Positions 58,142 to 64,000 of a DNA stretch of 64,000 bases are shown here, piece by piece. The stretch is from Apoderus coryli. Taxonomy: Eukaryota; Arthropoda; Insecta; Coleoptera; Attelabidae. The translations under genes and the position numbers were made by a program. Position 1 is the first letter of the stretch, and each line of letters starts with the position of its first letter. Under the pieces are notes generated by a model. The model was given only the letters and a program-made list of their open reading frames with translations, made no database searches and was not told the DNA's origin. Location: assembly GCA_911728435.2 (NCBI GenBank), contig OU452199.1:6954860-7018859 (forward strand), in the 5' to 3' direction.

Positions 58142-58416
58142 ATGCAAAAACATCAATTAAAATTGAAAACACCAAATCCACAACCAGTGGCGGTGGCAGC
58201 TTTACGTGCTCAATTGGAACAGGAAATACAAAATAAAAAACAGTGCTCATATGAAACATACGAATGTACACAGCTTAGTTTAGATGGCTACAAATTTTGT
58301 CTCAAACATATATTAAATGATAAAGCCGCACCATACAAACAATGCTCCTATATTTATCAAAACAATGGGAAACGTTGCTATTTGGCTGCACCAAAAAGCG
58401 ACAAAAAAGACTATGG
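58142..58416 (+). CDS. KANSL2: KANSL2 coding exon 1
   Basis: 275 nt from ATG 58142 ([12 protein letters not shown]) to the GTAAGT donor. It encodes the first zinc-binding unit and most of the second ([19 protein letters not shown]). Confidence 0.9.
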
Positions 58417-61400
58417 GTAAGTATTAGCCAGTAACGGTACATTGTCTAATATTCACTTACAGAAAGAACATGTTTCGGAGGTTTTTCACTTCCATCATCA
58501 GCCGAAAAGGCAACAACATTTAATTACGTGATAGGTACAATCACAATACAATAAAATAGAAGAAGCAGGAAACACGGAACATAGAAACAATTACAAACTG
58601 ACGGACGTTACATATAACTCAATCTTAAATTTAAAGTTCCTGTGTTTTTTCCTGCTCTTCTGTTTCTAGTTCCTCATACCTCATACCCCATGCAGTACAT
58701 AGATTGTATATAGTTTGGCGAAGCTATTGGTTTATGTTTCTTTTGTAAGAAATACATTTTCACTAACCCAATCCTGCAGACAAATAGTTCTGTACTGAAC
58801 CAACAAATATTATTTCAGGTACTGTAATGAACATGCGCTGAAGACCACGCTTTTGAGAAATAGACAAAATTCAAAGTTCCCACCACCGCGGTCATCTGAA
58901 GCATTACTAAGCTCCTTAGATCACTATGTTAAAAAACCAAAAAAGCACAGTTTATCGTCTATAGAGCCGGATGAAGCACATGACCTTAAAGCAACAAGGA
59001 GTTTTGATCCATTTAGTAAGGAAATTTAAAACTAAATTAATAGGATGTATTTTTTTGTTTCGAACTTAAAAGTCATCCTGCAACCTGTAACATGACTTTT
59101 TAACTGTGGACGGGCAATTTCTGTTTGTACAATAGTTGATTGCCCAAAATGCCATATCGCCACTAGGTGGTATTATATGTGTGATATAAAAAATCCTATT
59201 AAATACGAAATAAATTAGGAACTTGATGGCACTCCCCGGTATCCTTTCAAAAGTAGGTTTCTGAGGTACAATATCCAGATTGGGAAAATTGTTTTGAGAA
59301 GTCGGTCGAACATAATATGCAAAATTGTAAAGACGAACATTTTTAAAAGCAATAAAATGTTGTTATTCCCAAAATTTTTGTTTTCTTCTCATATTTTGTA
59401 CAAAACATAAAAGATAATCCTCTTAATATTTAAAATTAAATTTTTATTATGGTATTCACTTAGGTATTTTATTTTTGTTTGAGGGTTCAATCTTTGTTAT
59501 TTATTTCGTACCTGTTCTTGTAAAATCGGTCAGATTATAATCTGTTGGGTCATTTTATGATATTTTTCATTTCAAAATGTATTAATATACATACCTAATA
59601 GGTAAATTTTATTAGATTTTGTCAGAGGCGTATCTATGGGGGCAAAGTTATAAATTGCCGCCCCCGTCCAGTCAATTATTAAGATGTTTGTATTAAAAAA
59701 AGAGGCGTAAGATTTTACTCAGAAACCACTTTTTTTCTTGGAGTGTAGGTTCAAAATTGACAGAAAAGTTTTTGTTTTTAAACTGACATTTTCATTTCAT
59801 GTCAGAACATTACAACGTTTCGGTGCAAATTTGTGCGATCTTCAGGTAGCTTGAGATCATCTGTATTAGTGGCATCCAATAAAATGCTTTGTTCACTTAT
59901 ATTTGTACATACCTATTGGTCAATTGATTAAAAAGTTTCAATGTTTAAAAATATTACACAACATTAAAAATATCGGACACATAAACCTTACATACAACTA
60001 CTACAGAGTCTCTCAAGCTACCTGAAGAAGGCACAACTGTGTGTGTACCGAAACATTGTAATGTTATGACATGAAATGAAAATTATATTTTCAAAATTAT
60101 AAAATGAATTTGTGTCCGTAAATATAAATGAAAAATAATTTAGTGGCATAGCGGGCACAATAACTGGTTTTACCTACACAAGGGAGTTTGTTTAATTTAG
60201 CAGGGCCTCAGTCTAATTCAGTAGAACCAGACCGAGGCCATGGGTCGACAGATACTGACGAATTCGTTTCGCTCTTATTATGAGCTCGTCAGAGTACCAT
60301 AGTCTTTGCCCATCTACAAAATCTTTATGGTGGATATGCATTACTATGTATATGTAGATGGTACTAGTTTACATATGTTGCATATCTCATTGTGATTAAT
60401 AAAAGCAGGCCGATATTGTAGATGGGCAACGACTACGGTACTCTGACGAGCTCATAATAAGAGCGAAACGAATTCGTCAGTATCTGTCGACCCATGCCTC
60501 GGTCAGGTTCTACTGAGTTAGACTGAGGCCCTGCTAAATTAATCAAAGTCCCTTGTGTAGGTAAAACCAGTCATTTTGTCCGCTATGCCACGAATTTATT
60601 TTTCAATTATATTAGATCCGGCCCTGGGTTGGATAACAATACTTAATCCGTAAAACACTAATAAGAAACATTGAGACAATGACAACCCGACACATAAATA
60701 ATACCACATCAATTTATATCAAAAAAGCTCTTACAGCTCCTTACATAAATCGGCAGATTTGGCCCATATCATGAACTATCGTCCTATTTTAATTCTCTCA
60801 AACGTTGCGAAGGTCTTTGAAAGGGTATTACATGATTCCTCAGCAGCACGGCTTTTTCCAGAATGTAATAATCATTGCCACTTTCTTACAAGACATATTT
60901 CCCGCTATCGCAGAGGGTTGCCAGGTGGACGCAATCTATACAGATTTTACTAAAGCCTTTGACAAGATGGATCACTCTCTTCTTAAACTTAACTCTTAAG
61001 TATTTACACCAACATATATCTTTTTTGTTTTAACCGAAATATATTTTTAAATCTTAACAGGCCTTTCGCTAACGCTGTTAGCGTCCTCAGGAGAGATTTA
61101 AGAATGACGGGCACTTTTGTTTAATGATGAGAGTTGAATACTGCCGAAAACATGTCTTTTGCTACAATTAATAATGAATAATTAATTGGTGGTAATACAT
61201 ATTTTTAAATCAAACAATCGTCCTGCAGACTGTCCAAAATTAGTGTGAAATCGTTTGTCCGACGGCCACGATATATTATACGTTTTTAGGTTATCAATCT
61301 ATTTTTTATTTAAACTTTCAAAGACAACAAGAGAATAAAGAAAAACAAAATTAATGTAGTAGATTAATTTAGATTGCTTAGATCATTGGTAAATAATTTA

Positions 61401-62057
61401 AATAGGCAATAAAGAACCCATAACTATGCGACCTTTGAGAACCCCAAAATGTAGATAGAATTAAGACGAATGATTTGGTCTGCCATCTAACATAAAAACA
61501 CGATTGAGAAATTATGTCAAGTTACTCAACGACGGACGTAGAACTCCTCTAGGTCAAATTCCAAATTGTTTGCTAATTATTGAGGGTTCTAGAAGTGTAG
61601 GTGCATATCTGAAGTTGAAGTTTTTGTAAATAAGTCTTTAATTTGACACATTGTCGAATGACGATAATTTGTACAACGTTTCGTCATCTCTAAACCATCA
61701 TCATAAACTATTTTTATTCTTATTATCTACCTGAGTGAGTTTTTGAGAGTTAGTTAAAGGTATCATAAATGTCACTAATCCATATCAAGTAATTCAAAGG
61801 TGTAACGGGCTTATCTCTCTTTTAAACTATGTAAGTTTCTTGCAATGGTAGCATCTTGTAATTTTGGACTAACTTTTTATTTTAGCTGAAATCGATGCAA
61901 CAGAAGTATTCAATACAAAATGTAATGATATCCTGGATCTATGTAGTGAATCTGATAGCGATATAGAACCTTCTACCTACTCAGCTGTGTGGCATGATGC
62001 ACAAGATGATAGTTCTGATAATGAAAGTATTGATTCAGAAGTGGAAGACCCGTTAAA
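58142..62057 (+). CDS. KANSL2: KANSL2/NSL2, first three coding exons (partial gene)
   Basis: Subunit of the NSL histone H4 acetyltransferase complex (the fly homologue is called NSL2/dgt1), acting in the nucleus at promoters. Exons 58142-58416, 58819-59015, 61886-62057: 644 nt in continuous phase, 214 complete codons. Residues 40-110 hold two Cys-Cys-Cys-His units: [21 protein letters not shown] and [20 protein letters not shown], the potential DNA-binding zf-C3HC3H pattern. The acidic segment SESDSDIEP and [14 protein letters not shown] matches the vertebrate DSEADSIDSDQEDPLK region. The last donor interrupts the codon after DPL. The rest of the gene is not visible to the right before 64000, where a LINE occupies the sequence. 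Confidence 0.9.
58417..58818. other. KANSL2 intron 1
   Basis: 402 bp. Contains a degenerate hammerhead-like remnant on the minus strand (58464-58505): GG-CTGATGA..CTCC-GAAA-CATGTT. Confidence 0.6.
58819..59015 (+). CDS. KANSL2: KANSL2 coding exon 2
   Basis: 197 nt between TTATTTCAG and GTAAGG. It completes the second zinc unit (YCNEHAL) and continues [20 protein letters not shown] and [12 protein letters not shown]. Confidence 0.88.
59787..60085. repeat. Foldback element with opposed hammerhead-like motifs
   Basis: Left arm 59787-59857 and right arm 60008-60085 are inverted (TTTTCATTTCATGTC.. and GACATGAAATGAAAA). Motif (-) 59812-59850: TAC-CTGAAGA..GAAA-CGTT-GTA, with intact core and a 3-bp stem I. 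Motif (+) 60018-60062: TAC-CTGAAGA..ACC-GAAA-CATT-GTA. Stem II is degenerate in the left copy. Confidence 0.7.
60251..60298 (-). ncRNA. Type I hammerhead ribozyme (left arm)
   Basis: Minus strand: stem I GGTACT/AGTATC (6 pairs with one G:U), CTGACGA, stem II GCTC/GAGC with ATAATAA loop, GAAA, stem III from palindromic ACGAATTCGT, cleavage after GUC. Every conserved hammerhead core base is present. Identical in sequence to the copy at 60437-60484. Confidence 0.8.
60437..60484 (+). ncRNA. Type I hammerhead ribozyme (right arm)
   Basis: Plus strand, same 48 nt as the left-arm copy: stem I 60437-60442 with 60479-60484; CTGACGA 60443-60449; stem II 60450-60453 with 60461-60464; GAAA 60465-60468; stem III ACGAATTCGT; cleavage expected after C60478. 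Sense to KANSL2, so it should be present in the KANSL2 pre-mRNA. Confidence 0.8.
60740..60996 (+). pseudogene. LINE reverse-transcriptase fragment
   Basis: [22 protein letters not shown], then in the next frame [29 protein letters not shown] and [17 protein letters not shown]. The YTDFTKAFD box contains the first catalytic Asp. Both ends are cut; frames shift near 60830. Confidence 0.8.
61886..62057 (+). CDS. KANSL2: KANSL2 coding exon 3 (last one visible)
   Basis: 172 nt between TTTATTTTAG and GTAAGA. Encodes [40 protein letters not shown] and [13 protein letters not shown], then two bases of the next codon. Strongly acidic, as in the family. Confidence 0.85.
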
Positions 62058-62154
62058 GTAAGAAAACAACTGTCCTTGTAATATATAAACTGTATTATAT
62101 TTTAATGTTAACTTATATCACAGAAATATGTATTCTCAGTTGTTTATTTGATGA

Positions 62155-62500
62155 TAATTTATTTATTTGTTTACCGACCCCCGGCCTTGTCAATGTACAT
62201 CTGACACCAGTCCAACACACAATTGAAATCACCTTGCAGCTCATCACAATCGCTTGTATTTCCAACTCATCTGCAAACATTAACTTGCCACACTTAAGTC
62301 TGCTATCCAACTCATTAATAAACAACAAGAATCATATCGGTCACAGGTTAGAACCCTGAGGAACACCAGAAAGTGAGCGATAAACATGAGACTCATGTCC
62401 ATTATATGCTGCTGTCTTTCACAAAGATTTGATTTAAAAAAGAAATGTAAGTCTGTGACAAAACCAAATTCATCCAACTTGTGCAACAACTTGTTTAATT
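62155..62500 (-). pseudogene. LINE reverse-transcriptase fragment, minus strand
   Basis: Minus-strand translation gives LHKLDEFGFVTDLHFFFKS, ERQQHIMDM, SGVPQGSNL and LLFINELDSRLKCGKLMFAD, i.e. the middle of a LINE polymerase with its catalytic [YF]AD box, in several frames. It stands head to head with the next, plus-strand element. Confidence 0.7.
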
Positions 62501-63830
62501 TGGTTCGATGGAAGGAGGCAGGTGTGGTCCCAATTCACAAGTCTGGCGAGAGATCAATCATCACCAACTTCCGCCCGATCTGCATCCTGTCGAATCTGTC
62601 CCAAGATCTTTGAAGCCATCTTGAGTGATAGAATCTCTACTGCATTACGTGGTCAAATCACCATAAATCAACACGGTTTTATGCCGAATAGCTCCACTCT
62701 CACTAATCTTTCTTGTTTCACAGAGAGGACCACACGTATTGTCGATGGGGGGGGGGGCAGCTGGATGTTATTTAGACCGACTTAGCTGGACAGCTATGGG
62801 TTTGTCAATAACCTGAACTCGTTGTTTATTTCATATCTTCGAAACAGACTACAGTTTGTAGTTTATAATGGCTACAATTCCAAAAAATATAAAGCATCCT
62901 CTGGTGTGCCTCAGAGTTCAAACTTGGGTCTCCTGCTTTTCTTGATCTTCATTAACGATCTTAACGAGTGTCTGCAAGTTAACAGGTTGTTTTTCGCTGA
63001 CGATGTCAAGCTGTTCGCCACTATCCTGTCGTACGAGGATTGCATAGGTCTTCAGAGTGAGCTTGAGGCGATGCAGAGTTGGTGTAACAATAACAAGCTA
63101 TATCTAAATGCTAAGAAGTGTAAATGCATGTCTTATTCGAGAAGGAAAACTGCTTTTAATTTTCAGTATCGACTTGGACAGACTGTCCTCGAGAGGTGTG
63201 CAACTTCTACCGATTTGGGTGTTACGTTTGACTCGAGATTGTCTTTCGTTCCTCATATTAACTTACAGGCGAATGAAGCGATTAGGGCTTATGGTTTCAT
63301 TGTCAAAAATTGCACAGGCTTTAAAAATATTAACGCATTGAAAACATTGTATTTCTCTTACGTTTCATCATCTGGTATCCTATTTATGAGGTCCATAAGT
63401 ACGCCATTAAAAAAATTCAAAGGAAATTCCTTAAATATCTCGTATATAAATCTGATGGCGTTTATCTAGAAAGAGGGGTGGATAGTTCGATGCTCTGGAA
63501 TAGATTTAACGTCAGTAGCTTGGAGTTCCGTAGAATCCTTGCTTCTTTGAAATTTTGGTACGGTCTTTTAAATGGTAAAATCGATTGCTCTGAGTTGCTG
63601 GCTGAGATTGATATAAATGTTCCACGCCTTGGGAGTCGTAACGGATTAATGTTTTACTGCAAACGTCCTGTTACTAATCTATGCACGAAATCGCCAGTTT
63701 TTGTGATGTGCAATAATTTTAATATGATCTGTAACGATTGCGACATATTTGATTGTTCGTTGCACGACTTAATGGAAACTGCTCGTAGTTTTTTTAGGGT
63801 GTGATGTATTGTTAATGTAATAGTAATATA
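62500..63830 (+). mobile_element. Decayed LINE, 3' half
   Basis: Order: VVPIHKSGERSIITNFRPIC, KIFEAILSDRIST, QHGFMPNSSTLTNL, an 11-G run (62747-62757) with a frameshift, then a 215-residue open stretch (62822-63469) with SYLRNRLQFVVYNG, SSGVPQSSNLG, FFADDVKLFAT (catalytic box), LYLNAKKCKCMSYSR, and STDLGVTFDSRLSF; finally a C-terminal frame (63478-63804) to stop. AT-rich 3' region follows. Inferred to lie in KANSL2 intron 3. Confidence 0.8.
62822..63469 (+). pseudogene. LINE reverse transcriptase palm/thumb remnant
   Basis: The longest surviving frame of the decayed LINE, with FADD in place of YADD, which is common in these elements. It has no upstream continuation in frame because of the G-run frameshift. 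Confidence 0.8.
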
Positions 63831-64000
63831 ATGTAATGAAAGTAAATGTCTGCATCTGAATTTAATTTGTTATTTTGTTCAATATTATTCCGTTTAGGTT
63901 CATGATTGTGATTGATTTTGGTTTGTTTGATTTGCTGTAATTTGATTTATTATCTTTATTATTGTTTATTATTTATAATGTTGTATTATATGTGCTCTGT
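63831..64000. other. LINE 3' region or adjacent intron
   Basis: AT-rich with TTATTATT-like stretches near the right edge. No gene recognised. Confidence 0.4.

Larger units (their letters stand above)
60130..60603. repeat. Foldback element with two perfect, opposed hammerhead ribozymes
   Basis: Arms of about 190 bp (60130-60327 and 60413-60603) are nearly perfect reverse complements around an 85-bp loop. They contain GGGCCTCAGTCTAA.., the ribozyme, and GCCCATCTAC. No ORF, no clear target duplication. It lies in KANSL2 intron 2. Confidence 0.9.
59016..61885. other. KANSL2 intron 2
   Basis: 2.9 kb with two foldback elements bearing hammerhead motifs (59787-60085 and 60130-60603), a LINE fragment (60740-60996) and a further hammerhead-like remnant on the minus strand at about 61065-61095 (CTGAGGA, stem II GCTAAC/GTTAGC, GAAA, but G at the cleavage position). 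Confidence 0.7.

Noticed and set aside
61065..61095. Active hammerhead on the minus strand
   Set aside because: Core CTGAGGA and stem II are good, but the base at the cleavage position is G, which blocks hammerhead cleavage, and stem I is poor.

Overview
The window is AT-rich animal nuclear DNA, most likely from an insect. It has spliced genes with canonical GT/AG introns, several classes of non-LTR retrotransposon, Tc1/mariner and hAT DNA transposons, a Penelope-like retroelement, and very many inverted-repeat (foldback) elements. The species cannot be fixed from sequence alone. Protein-coding exons make up only about 5 kb; the rest is introns and intergenic DNA built largely from mobile-element debris.

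Three host genes are recognisable and their exon phases close. (1) Dymeclin (Golgi organisation), minus strand: seven coding exons between 12124 and 9705 encode the N-terminal 400 residues. The C-terminal part is not found to the left, so the last visible intron probably runs to the window start and holds the retroelements at 1-6180. (2) Cyclin T (P-TEFb regulatory subunit), minus strand: six coding exons from 57224 to 40854, 3252 nt, 1083 residues, complete. (3) KANSL2/NSL2 (NSL histone acetyltransferase complex), plus strand: three 5' coding exons from 58142 to 62057, continuing past the right edge. Cyclin T and KANSL2 are divergent, with start codons 0.9 kb apart, so they probably share a promoter region. 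A short minus-strand segment at 19083-19157 looks like the last coding exon of a fourth, unidentified gene.

Layout: 1-6180 retrotransposons (one intact ORF2-type polyprotein; one decayed element split by a hAT MITE with a perfect 8-bp target duplication). 6181-9704 intronic debris with a tRNA-like SINE head. 9705-12124 dymeclin. 13797-15883 a structurally intact Tc1/mariner-type element with 366-bp inverted repeats and an open transposase. 16180-40754 gene-poor DNA full of palindromic and foldback elements, many ending in CAGGGTG. 40854-57224 cyclin T, with transposons in its introns. 57225-58141 shared promoter region. 58142-62057 KANSL2 exons. 62160-63830 two reverse-transcriptase remnants in opposite orientation.

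The most interesting signal is a series of hammerhead-ribozyme motifs (CUGANGA, stem II, GAAA, short palindromic stem III, UH, stem I), usually as two copies facing opposite ways in the arms of foldback elements. The best are an identical pair at 60251-60298 (-) and 60437-60484 (+) inside a KANSL2 intron. Another lies at the 3' end of a truncated Penelope-like element in cyclin T intron 3 (47793-47834, sense to the host gene). Hammerheads are known in Penelope-like elements; the paired arrangement in ORF-less foldbacks inside host introns is the part that deserves checking.
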